Source of the DNA: Clostridium neonatale
GTDB lineage: Bacteria; Bacillota; Clostridia; Clostridiales; Clostridiaceae
Length of the DNA: 64,000 bases
Direction: 5' to 3'
Assembly (NCBI RefSeq): GCF_001458595.1
Contig: NZ_LN890328.1
Span: 405,790 to 469,789, forward strand
Position 1 is the first letter of the stretch, and each line of letters begins with the position of its first letter. A program made the position numbers and the translations under genes. Below are positions 46,987 to 54,635 of the stretch, one piece after another. The notes beneath the pieces were generated by a model. That model was not told the origin of the DNA. It was given only the letters and a program-made list of their open reading frames with translations, and made no database searches.

Positions 46987-46991
46987 ATTAA

Positions 46992-47918
46992 TTATTTTGA
47001 TTTTTTTATGCTAGTTATCTTATACAAAGAAGAATCTTTTTTTACATCAAGAAAAATTATAATCTCATCTTTATTGCCTTCACTTCCCTTTAAAGCATTT
47101 TTTTCAAAAGATAGCCTCCATTTTATATTAGTTGGATCGCCATTGGCATCCCATTTATAATCATAAAAGAATGCATTTTGAAATGCATATGAATAATTAT
47201 CTTTATCCAAGTTCCATAATAAAGATAATTCGTTACTATTAATTCCACTCGTGAATATATCGGGTAACTCATCAACAACATAATTATATTCAACTAGATT
47301 TATAAATTTAATTACACTATCAAGGCTAGGAATATTATTGTTATCTTTGGAAGTATTTAGTATATCATTATTAATAACCATGGAACTTTCTAATGAAGAT
47401 ATACCATTTTTAGAATCAATTGAGTAAAGTTGTGGAGTTTTACTGTTCTTAGAATCAAGTATGCCTAAAATGTTTTTTTCAGTTGATGTAACTAGAGAAA
47501 AATCTTCTCCATTCCAATGAAATAAATAAGAAATGCTTTTGTTATTTTTTGAGCCCTGAAGAAGTATTTCAGGTATTTTATCTCTTGATAAATCATGAAT
47601 GAATACAGTTGGTTTCCAATGATTATTAGTGGTAAAGAGTAGTTTATCAGGAACTTTTTTTGAAAGAAAATAATCATCTCCATAAGATTTTATATTGTAA
47701 TCAATTTTATTTTGTCCATTTATCATTTGAAGTGTATCTTCTTTTCCATCACCAGTTAAATCATACTTAGAATTTTCATTTATATCTAATGGATAAATGG
47801 TTTGCGTTGTTTCAAATTTTTCTGATGTAAGAGTAAATATTACTATAGATAAAATAATTAAAAATAAAGTAAAAATTATATTAATAGCAAATTTCTTTTT
47901 AATAATTAGTATTTTCAT
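46992..47918 (-). CDS. Membrane-anchored extracellular protein with FG-GAP/VCBS-like repeats
   Basis: 308 residues. A basic N-terminus and the helix FAINIIFTLFLIILSIVIFT anchor it, with the rest outside. DLTGDGKEDTLQM and DLSRDKIPEILLQ resemble calcium-binding VCBS/FG-GAP blades. No enzyme motif is visible. GAGGTGA precedes the ATG. It lies 114 bases downstream of the Fur-family gene on the same strand, with a terminator between. Confidence 0.7.
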   Translation of the reverse strand: MKILIIKKKFAINIIFTLFLIILSIVIFTLTSEKFETTQTIYPLDINENSKYDLTGDGKEDTLQMINGQNKIDYNIKSYGDDYFLSKKVPDKLLFTTNNHWKPTVFIHDLSRDKIPEILLQGSKNNKSISYLFHWNGEDFSLVTSTEKNILGILDSKNSKTPQLYSIDSKNGISSLESSMVINNDILNTSKDNNNIPSLDSVIKFINLVEYNYVVDELPDIFTSGINSNELSLLWNLDKDNYSYAFQNAFFYDYKWDANGDPTNIKWRLSFEKNALKGSEGNKDEIIIFLDVKKDSSLYKITSIKKSK

Positions 47919-47969
47919 TATGTATCACCTCATTAAATTATATGATGATATATGTGATACATAGAAGTA

Positions 47970-48020
47970 AAAAGAAAAGAACTATAGCTTCAATAAATAA
48001 ATTTTACTAAAGTTATAGTC
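47970..48020 (-). terminator. Terminator of the Fur-family gene
   Basis: Read on the minus strand, GACTATAACTT pairs with AAGCTATAGTTC and is followed by TTTTCTTTTT. Confidence 0.7.
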
Positions 48021-48032
48021 CCTATAAAGATA

Positions 48033-48440
48033 TTATTGGCACTCCTTGCAGTATCCATAAAAATAAACTTGATTTGACATTATTTTATAATCACTATTGG
48101 TTTCGGCTAATTCATTAAGATTATCAAGAGATAAATTTTTAAAATCTTCAACTTTACTACATCCTAAACATTGTAAATGTGGATGTGGATGTACATTTGC
48201 ATCATATCTAAAGTTGCCTTCACCAACATTTATTTCTTGTATTAAACCAACATCAGCTAGTGTTTTCAAAGACTTATAGACTGTAGCTAAGCTCATAGTT
48301 GGGTATTGCTCATGCATATCTGTATATATTTTATCTGCAGATGGGTGTGAATTGGTACCAATTAGATACTTATATACAGAAAGTCTTTGTGGGGTCAATT
48401 TTAGCTTTTTTTCTTTAAAAATAGAAGCTATAGTATCCAT
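48033..48440 (-). CDS. perR: Fur-family metalloregulator, probably PerR
   Basis: Metal-dependent DNA-binding repressor, 135 residues. The winged helix is KLKLTPQRLSVYKYL with MSLATVYKSLKTL as recognition part. The regulatory metal site is DANVHPHPHLQC. The structural zinc site has two pairs, CLGC and CKEC. The short size and N-terminal TIASIFKEKKLKLTPQR look like PerR, but Fur or Zur cannot be excluded. The start is ATG 48440, since GAGGTG lies six bases upstream; the longer frame to 48506 has no site. A large dyad lies upstream. Confidence 0.85.
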   Translation of the reverse strand: MDTIASIFKEKKLKLTPQRLSVYKYLIGTNSHPSADKIYTDMHEQYPTMSLATVYKSLKTLADVGLIQEINVGEGNFRYDANVHPHPHLQCLGCSKVEDFKNLSLDNLNELAETNSDYKIMSNQVYFYGYCKECQ

Positions 48441-48520
48441 TCTCATCACCTCACTATAATTATATTTATATAATAAATTATAATATAAATATATAAGTAT
48501 AGTCAATAAAAATAATTAGT

Positions 48521-48585
48521 TATATTAATAAATAGTTATTATTATTTATTAAAATATTAAATAATAATAACTATTTATTAATATA
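48521..48585. promoter_or_regulatory. Perfect 28-bp inverted repeat upstream of the Fur-family gene
   Basis: Positions 48521-48548 and 48558-48585 are exact inverse copies around nine bases, almost purely A/T (TATTAATAAATAGTTATTAT...). It lies 80-145 bases upstream of the regulator's start. It could be a cruciform or a metalloregulator site; Fur/PerR boxes are A/T-rich dyads of the TTATAAT type, and a partial one lies at 48476-48490. A bidirectional terminator is also possible. Confidence 0.5.
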
Positions 48586-48844
48586 TTGCATTATTATTAT
48601 TTATAAAATATTGTAAAATATATAAAAATGTATTAGATACTAGATAAGATTTTTCACAAATAACCTTAAAAATTTTATTTAAAAGTTGTTAATTTATTAA
48701 CAAAACAGAAAAAATGAAATATAATATATATATAATAAGAAAAAGGTTCATTGTCATAATTTATTTTTTTCTTATTATATGCGGTATTATAAATTGCAAT
48801 CAACTTTAGTTTATACCTAAAATTTATATTGGGAGGCGTTTTTA
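48586..48844. other. A/T-rich intergenic region before 48845
   Basis: 259 bases, almost pure A/T, lying between the dyad and the next gene. Apart from the TTGGGAGGCG ribosome site at its end I see no motif that I can support. Confidence 0.4.
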
Positions 48845-49177
48845 ATGAGTAAATATAAAGTTGGAGATGAATTAATAATAGTTAATGATCCTAGTAAGGA
48901 TAATAAAAGGCTAAAAGAATTAACAAAACTATCTGTTGAGGGGGATTTTGCTAAGATTTCATGGGGAATAAAGATACTTAATGTAGAGTATGATAAGCCA
49001 TATATAACATTAACTTATAAGAATTTTAAAGGTGAAAAAAACAAGGTATTTTCAGAATGTAGAGATATAGAAAACTTTGATAAAGAAAAAGTCCTAGAAA
49101 AAGCATTGTTAAGAGCTTTTCAAAATGAAATAATAAATATATCAGTAGTAAAAAATAATGGTGAATCGAAAAAGTGA
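48845..49177 (+). CDS. Small protein of unknown function
   Basis: 110 residues, basic, no signal peptide or membrane helix. The pattern KYKVGDELIIVNDPSKDNKR, then ISWGIKILNVEYDKPYITLT, reads like a small beta-barrel (KOW/SH3-like), with a helix at the C-terminus (KVLEKALLRAFQNEIINI). A strong GGGAGG precedes the ATG. Coding character matches the host. I do not recognise a family. Confidence 0.7.
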   Translation: MSKYKVGDELIIVNDPSKDNKRLKELTKLSVEGDFAKISWGIKILNVEYDKPYITLTYKNFKGEKNKVFSECRDIENFDKEKVLEKALLRAFQNEIINISVVKNNGESKK

Positions 49178-49427
49178 TTATTTAAAATATTCAAGAACTC
49201 TACCTTTTATGGACATGTATATAATATTATATTTGAGTATATTTGATTAGATAAATTTTTTATAATTAGATTCTAGGTGATAAAAATTATTTTATGTAAA
49301 AAATTAAATAATTATTAAAAAATATAAAAGATTTAGTAAAATTTGATATGAAACCTTTACAAATATAAACAAATGTAATATAATGTAACCATAATTTTCA
49401 CATGAATAAATGAAAAGGGTGGGGTAT
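49178..49427. other. Intergenic region before 49428
   Basis: 250 A/T-rich bases. I see no clear terminator after 49177 and no promoter that I can support. GGGTGGGG at the end is the ribosome site of the next gene. Confidence 0.4.
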
Positions 49428-49652
49428 ATGAGAAAATGTCCATTTTGGTCTACACAAAAGGAAAAAGTAGAATGCAATTCAGAATGTCCGATGATTAATA
49501 AGAATTCAAATATGGATTCTGATGAACGCTGTATTTTCTGTGAATGTTCATTTGATAATAATATTGATATAAAAGGAATAATGAAAAACGAATATGATTT
49601 CATGAACATATCCATATATGAAGATGAAAGAAATTTAAAAGTAGGATATTAA
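49428..49652 (+). CDS. Small cysteine-rich clostridial protein, possible zinc binder
   Basis: 74 residues from ATG 49428, chosen because GGGTGGGG lies just upstream; the in-frame ATG at 49410 overlaps it. Seven cysteines sit in a CPFWS...CNSECP...CIFCEC pattern, compatible with one or two metal sites. The C-terminus is acidic. I recall similar conserved short proteins in clostridia with this CPFW start but no function. Confidence 0.7.
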   Translation: MRKCPFWSTQKEKVECNSECPMINKNSNMDSDERCIFCECSFDNNIDIKGIMKNEYDFMNISIYEDERNLKVGY

Positions 49653-49663
49653 AGAACTTAATT

Positions 49664-49704
49664 AAAAAAACCTCTCTGTTATATGGTTTCAGAGAGGCTT
49701 TTTT
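49664..49704. terminator. Bidirectional terminator between converging genes
   Basis: CCTCTCTG pairs with CAGAGAGG, flanked by A7 and T6, so it serves the small gene to the left and pncB to the right. Confidence 0.85.
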
Positions 49705-49714
49705 ATACTAATAT

Positions 49715-51199
49715 TTATTCTTCTTGATTTTCAAATGTACTTGTATATTTATGAAGCAATGATTGTTTTAATGTCCATAAATTTTGAGATAAATCGACAT
49801 AATAAGTATGAGGATTTTCAAATCTTAAAACTTCTGACCATAATCTGTCAGTTTCTTTTTTAGAAAATTCTTTTATGTCTAATACACTAGGAGATTCATA
49901 AACACATTTGCCTTGCTCGAATATTTGTACTTGGAGATCTTTAATGTAGTAATTTTTTAATGTCTTTCTCTTCCAAGTATGAATAGGGTTAAATAGAGTT
50001 AGTGGCTTATTTTCATCAATTTTTTCATCTCTTAATGCAATTAAATCGGCAAGAGCTTTATTTGATTTTTTGTCGAAAATTCTCACAATCTTTTTAAATC
50101 CTGGATTAGTTATTTTCTCATCATTTTCACTTATTTTAATCTTTGGTACTATTTCGTTAGCTTCATCTAATGCAACTAGTTTATAAACTCCGCCGAAAAC
50201 AGGTTCTGATTTAGCTGTTATTAATCTTTCACCAACACCAAATGAATCTATGCATGCGCCTTGATCTAGGACATCTTTTATTATGTGTTCATCAAGAGAG
50301 TTAGAAATTATAATTTTACAATCTTCATATCCAGCTTCATCAAGAATAGATCTACATTTTTTTGTTAAATAAGTTATATCTCCTGAATCAATCCTAATTC
50401 CCTTAGGTCTTTTTCCAAGAGGCTTTAATACTTCGTCAAATACTTTTATTGCATTAGGTAAACCAGATTTTATTACGTTATATGTATCAATAAGAAGTAC
50501 ACACTCATCAGGATAAATTTCTGACCATGTTTTAAATGCTTCATATTCAGTATCAAATAGCTGAACCCAGCTATGAGCCATTGTACCAACTGCAGGAATA
50601 TTAAACATTCTGTCAGATAATGTACATGCAGTTGAATTACATCCACCTATTATGGCAGCTCTTGCTCCATAAATAGCACCATCATATCCTTGAGCACGTC
50701 TTGATCCAAATTCCATTACAGGACGACCTTCTGCAGCTCTGCATATTCTATGGGCTTTAGTAGCAATCAAAGTTTGATGGTTTATAGTTAAAAGAATCAT
50801 TGTTTCAATAAATTGAGCTTGAATTACAGGACCTCTAACTGTTACAAGTGGTTCATTTGGAAATACAGGATATCCTTCTGGAACAGCCCAGACATCACAG
50901 CTAAATTTAAAATCTTTTAAATAATCAAGAAAGTCTTCTGAAAAAAGATTTTTATTTCTTAAATAATTTATATCCTCATCGGTAAATTCAAGGCTCTTTA
51001 AGTATTCAATTAATTGTTCAACACCAGCCATTATGCAGTATCCACCGCCATCTGGAACTCTTCTAAAGAACATATCAAAGTAAGCTATTTTATCTTTTAA
51101 ACCTTTATTATAATAACCATTTCCCATTGTTAATTCATAAAAATCAACTAACATTGTTAAATTTCTTTCGTTTTTTACATCAAATTTTGAATTATTCAT
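49715..51199 (-). CDS. pncB: Nicotinate phosphoribosyltransferase
   Basis: Salvages nicotinate to NaMN for NAD synthesis. MLVDFYELTMGNGYYNKG is the conserved N-terminus. The phosphoacceptor region is TVGTMAHSW-like (PAVGTMAHSWVQLFDTEYEA), and GIRIDSGDITYL and GVYKLVAL are further family parts. The frame extends to 51292, but AAAGGAG is placed for ATG at 51199, giving 494 residues. Monocistronic, ending at the shared terminator. Confidence 0.95.
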   Translation of the reverse strand: MNNSKFDVKNERNLTMLVDFYELTMGNGYYNKGLKDKIAYFDMFFRRVPDGGGYCIMAGVEQLIEYLKSLEFTDEDINYLRNKNLFSEDFLDYLKDFKFSCDVWAVPEGYPVFPNEPLVTVRGPVIQAQFIETMILLTINHQTLIATKAHRICRAAEGRPVMEFGSRRAQGYDGAIYGARAAIIGGCNSTACTLSDRMFNIPAVGTMAHSWVQLFDTEYEAFKTWSEIYPDECVLLIDTYNVIKSGLPNAIKVFDEVLKPLGKRPKGIRIDSGDITYLTKKCRSILDEAGYEDCKIIISNSLDEHIIKDVLDQGACIDSFGVGERLITAKSEPVFGGVYKLVALDEANEIVPKIKISENDEKITNPGFKKIVRIFDKKSNKALADLIALRDEKIDENKPLTLFNPIHTWKRKTLKNYYIKDLQVQIFEQGKCVYESPSVLDIKEFSKKETDRLWSEVLRFENPHTYYVDLSQNLWTLKQSLLHKYTSTFENQEE

Positions 51200-51454
51200 A
51201 AATAAGCTCCTTTTTAAATTACAAGAAATCATAAAATTAAATCTCATTATTCTAGCAATCATAATATTTATATCTGTATATAAAATATACAAAACTATTG
51301 TACAACTATAACACTTACATTACAATAGAGTTGCTAAAGGCTAGGTGAAATAAATGAATATAATGAATTTTAGTATAGCTAATTGCAATAGTGGAAATAA
51401 ATTTTAATAATTTAATGTATAATAGATAAACTCAAAGAGAAAAGAGGAATGATG

Positions 51455-53461
51455 ATGGGGTATAATCTTGATGAATATCAAGAAAGTTCTGTAAAAGCAG
51501 AAGAAAAAAATGCTTTAATAGTTGCAGCACCGGGTTCTGGAAAAACAACAGTAATAATAAATAGAGTTAATTATTTAGTGAAACAAAAAAATATATTGGA
51601 TAAAAATATTATAGTAATAACTTTTACTAAAGCTGCAGCATTAAATATGAAAAAACGTTACTTTGATAAATTTAATACAACGACAGCACCATTCTTTGGA
51701 ACGTTTCATGGACTGTTTTATAAGATGCTCTTAAAAACAGGAGGTAATATAGATATTATAGATGGAGGTATTGTACATAAAATAGTAAGTAATATTTTGA
51801 ATAAATATTTTGATGAAGTAAGTGAGGATAAAGTAAAAGAAGCAATAAATAATATTTCCTTATATAAAACATCAAGATTACCGTTAAATGAATTTAAAGC
51901 TTCTATTTCAAAAGAAATATTTGAGGAAATTTTAGAAACATATGAAGGATATAAGAAAGAAAATAATAAGTATGATTTTGATGATTTATGCATTAAAGTC
52001 TTAGAACTTTTAAAAAGCAATAAGAATCTATGCTCAGCATACCAAAAATTATTTAAATATATACTAGTAGATGAGTTTCAAGATTGTGATGAGATGCAAA
52101 TAGAATTTTTAAAAATAATAAATGAAGGCCATGAGAATTCTCTTTTTGCGGTAGGGGATGAAGATCAATGCATTTATTCATTTAGGGGATCTAAGCCAGA
52201 ATATATGGTATCTTTTGATGAGATATTTGGCGATGCAAAGAAATACTATTTATCAGTTAATTATAGAAGTAAGCAAAATATAGTTGAAAGCTCTAAAAAA
52301 TTAATAAAATTTAATAAAGCAAGAAATAATAAAGAAATTTATTTTAATAGAGAAGAGTTAGGAATTATAAAATGGTTTAATACGTATAATGAAAAAATGC
52401 AGGCTGAAAAGCTGGCTGATATTATAGAAGAAAATAAAAAGCTAGGAATACCATATGAGAAAAATGCAATTTTATATAGAACCAATATGGAATCTATGAA
52501 TGCTATTGATGTACTGACAAGAAGAAAGATTCCATTTACTTTATTGGATCGTGAATATAATTTTTTTGAACATTTTATATGTAAAGATATAATAGCTTAC
52601 TTAAAGTTAAGTGTAAACAATTTTGATAAAAAGAGTTTTATTCAAATAATAAATAAACCATTTAGATATATGAGTAAATCAAATATAGCCTATTTAAATA
52701 ATTATTTTAAAGAAGAAAGTCCTTTTGATATTATAATAGATAAAGAAGATACGCCGCCATTTCAAAAGAAAAAAATAGATGAGCTTAGAAAAGATATAAA
52801 TTATCTTAATAAAATTTCGTTATCATCAGCTATTTCATATATTGTTATGGATTTAGGATATATTGACCACTTAAGAGAATATTCACAAAAATTTGGACAG
52901 AGTTTGGATGATCTAGAGGATATTATTGAAGAATTTAAAGTAGCAGCGGAAGGTTATAAAACTATATTTGAATTTTTAGCACATGTAGATGAAGTTAAAG
53001 AAAGTATTGAGGAAAGTAAAAAGAAAAAAGATAGGGAAGGGGTTATATTAAGCACAATTCATGGCGTAAAAGGAATGGAATTTAAAAATGTTTATATAAT
53101 AAACTGCTGTGAAGATACTATCCCACATTCATCAAGCAAGGATACAAACATAGAAGAAGAGAGAAGATTATTCTATGTTGGAATTACCCGTGCAATAGAT
53201 GAGCTTTATTTATTCTCACCAAGAAATAGAAAAGGTCAGTTTAAAGATATTTCGAGATTTATAATAGAAGGTGGATTTAATGATTTGCCAGTAGATACTT
53301 ATGGATATGAAATAGGAAGAAGAATAACTCATAAAACTTATGGAACTGGAATTATTGAAGAACTTGAAAAAGATAAGGCTACTATAAGATTTGATGATGG
53401 AGAAGTTAGAAGTTTTTCTTTAAAGGTACTAGTTGATAATGGATTAGTTAATAAGGTATAA
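51455..53461 (+). CDS. UvrD/PcrA-like superfamily I DNA helicase
   Basis: 3'-5' helicase of the UvrD group, 668 residues from ATG 51455; two further ATGs directly upstream are also in frame, but AGAGG fits this one best. Motif I is IVAAPGSGKTTVII, Ia is ITFTKAAALNMKKR, II is ILVDEFQDCDEMQ, III is FAVGDEDQCIYSFRGS, IV is VNYRSKQNI, V is LSTIHGVKGMEFKNVYI and VI is RRLFYVGITRA. The C-terminus (GRRITHKTYGTGIIEEL) is a small PcrA-like domain. It is shorter and more diverged than PcrA, so it is probably an additional UvrD-like protein. Confidence 0.88.
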   Translation: MGYNLDEYQESSVKAEEKNALIVAAPGSGKTTVIINRVNYLVKQKNILDKNIIVITFTKAAALNMKKRYFDKFNTTTAPFFGTFHGLFYKMLLKTGGNIDIIDGGIVHKIVSNILNKYFDEVSEDKVKEAINNISLYKTSRLPLNEFKASISKEIFEEILETYEGYKKENNKYDFDDLCIKVLELLKSNKNLCSAYQKLFKYILVDEFQDCDEMQIEFLKIINEGHENSLFAVGDEDQCIYSFRGSKPEYMVSFDEIFGDAKKYYLSVNYRSKQNIVESSKKLIKFNKARNNKEIYFNREELGIIKWFNTYNEKMQAEKLADIIEENKKLGIPYEKNAILYRTNMESMNAIDVLTRRKIPFTLLDREYNFFEHFICKDIIAYLKLSVNNFDKKSFIQIINKPFRYMSKSNIAYLNNYFKEESPFDIIIDKEDTPPFQKKKIDELRKDINYLNKISLSSAISYIVMDLGYIDHLREYSQKFGQSLDDLEDIIEEFKVAAEGYKTIFEFLAHVDEVKESIEESKKKKDREGVILSTIHGVKGMEFKNVYIINCCEDTIPHSSSKDTNIEEERRLFYVGITRAIDELYLFSPRNRKGQFKDISRFIIEGGFNDLPVDTYGYEIGRRITHKTYGTGIIEELEKDKATIRFDDGEVRSFSLKVLVDNGLVNKV

Positions 53462-53673
53462 AAAATTAAAAGAGTAACTTAATTTAGGGGATATAAGTTA
53501 CTCTGAATACTGATTTATTATAGGGACAATAATGAAAACATAAAATTGTTCTGTAACAACTTTACAAGAACTATTTTATCTATCTAGTGTTACAGTATTA
53601 TGTCAATAAAATTAAAATTTTATTAATGCAAGTATATTTAAAATTAAGAAAGCTTATATAGAATATATTGCTA

Positions 53674-53702
53674 TTGATTTAACAATCTATATGATGATAA
53701 AA
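53674..53702 (+). promoter_or_regulatory. Probable promoter of the 32-residue gene
   Basis: TTGATT, 17 bases, then ATAAAA, with TGATG just ahead of the -10. It is a moderate match to sigma-A, 36 bases before the start codon. Confidence 0.45.
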
Positions 53703-53737
53703 TATCATATTATAAAAATGTAAAGTAAGGTGATATT

Positions 53738-53836
53738 TTGAAGAAGGTAGAAGATATTTCAGTTGAAGCATTAAAAAGTAATGAGTATTATGTGAAAAAA
53801 CTAGATGAAGCTAAAAAATTAGTAAAACAAAAATAG
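53738..53836 (+). CDS. Very small helical protein, 32 residues
   Basis: A TTG start at 53738 has AAGGTGA upstream at a good distance. The product (MKKVEDISVEALKSNEYYVK, then KLDEAKKLVKQK) is a charged helix. A promoter-like sequence lies before it, and a terminator overlaps its stop codon, which together support a real monocistronic gene. The function is unknown. Confidence 0.5.
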   Translation: MKKVEDISVEALKSNEYYVKKLDEAKKLVKQK

Positions 53837-53862
53837 GACAATCTAATATTTGTCCTATTTTT
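53831..53862. terminator. Terminator of the 32-residue gene
   Basis: AAATAGGACAA pairs with TTGTCCTATTT around TCTAATAT and is followed by TTATTTAT. It may also serve the minus-strand gene that ends at 53870. Confidence 0.75.
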
Positions 53863-53869
53863 ATTTATG

Positions 53870-54403
53870 TTAATATAGATGTTTTTTTATTGTTTCTTCA
53901 AGTGTGATATTATTCTTTCTTACATCATAACTATTCTTTATACTATTAAATAATGCAATTAGACAATCCTTATCAAGCATAGGATTATCATATAGTAGCA
54001 TTTCTAAACATTCTCTTTCACGTGCAGTGTAATACTGATTGACTAAAAAATCATGAGATATTATAAGTAACTTCCAAGTTTCTGTGCTAAAAAGCTTAGT
54101 TTTTTTATTTCTAGCTAACACGTTATGAATTTGGAGATAGAGTATTTTATAAGTATTATCACTGGAGATATTATCATTTATAAATTCATATTTTCCAGGT
54201 GATGAATTGATTATTTTTTTATATGATTTTAAATTTTTCAAACCTTCTAATAACATTTTACGAGAAAATTTAAAATTAACAGTACCTTTAATTAAGCCAT
54301 CAGGAATGTCTTTTCTTAATGTAGAATAGTCAAATGATATAATATCATCTTTATTTGATTCAATATAATTAATCCATTCAATATTAGATATTTTGGTAAA
54401 CAT
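53870..54403 (-). CDS. Protein of unknown function
   Basis: 177 residues from the ATG at 54403, where GGAGGTG gives a clear start; the longer frame to 54460 has no site. It is cytoplasmic, basic and mostly helical with a conserved-looking YYTARERECLEMLLYDNPML segment. LFSTETWKLLIISHDFLVNQ has the feel of a regulatory or structural helical bundle. I do not recognise a family. It diverges from the FtsA-like gene across 232 bases that contain a small AAAGCAATTT hairpin. Confidence 0.65.
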   Translation of the reverse strand: MFTKISNIEWINYIESNKDDIISFDYSTLRKDIPDGLIKGTVNFKFSRKMLLEGLKNLKSYKKIINSSPGKYEFINDNISSDNTYKILYLQIHNVLARNKKTKLFSTETWKLLIISHDFLVNQYYTARERECLEMLLYDNPMLDKDCLIALFNSIKNSYDVRKNNITLEETIKKHLY

Positions 54404-54635
54404 TTTCAACACCTCCTGAACAAATGCTTTATATAAATATTTTACAATAAATAAAAGCAATTTAAAATTGCTTTATGAAAAATATAATAAATTCTTAATA
54501 AATAAAAAGTAACTATATTTTTGCATTAAATATAGATAAAAAAACTAAAGTAATTTTCTAAATCATTGTATGTAAATGTCTTATAATATATAATTTATAA
54601 TAAGGTTTATATATTATAGAAGTAGGGAGAGTTTT

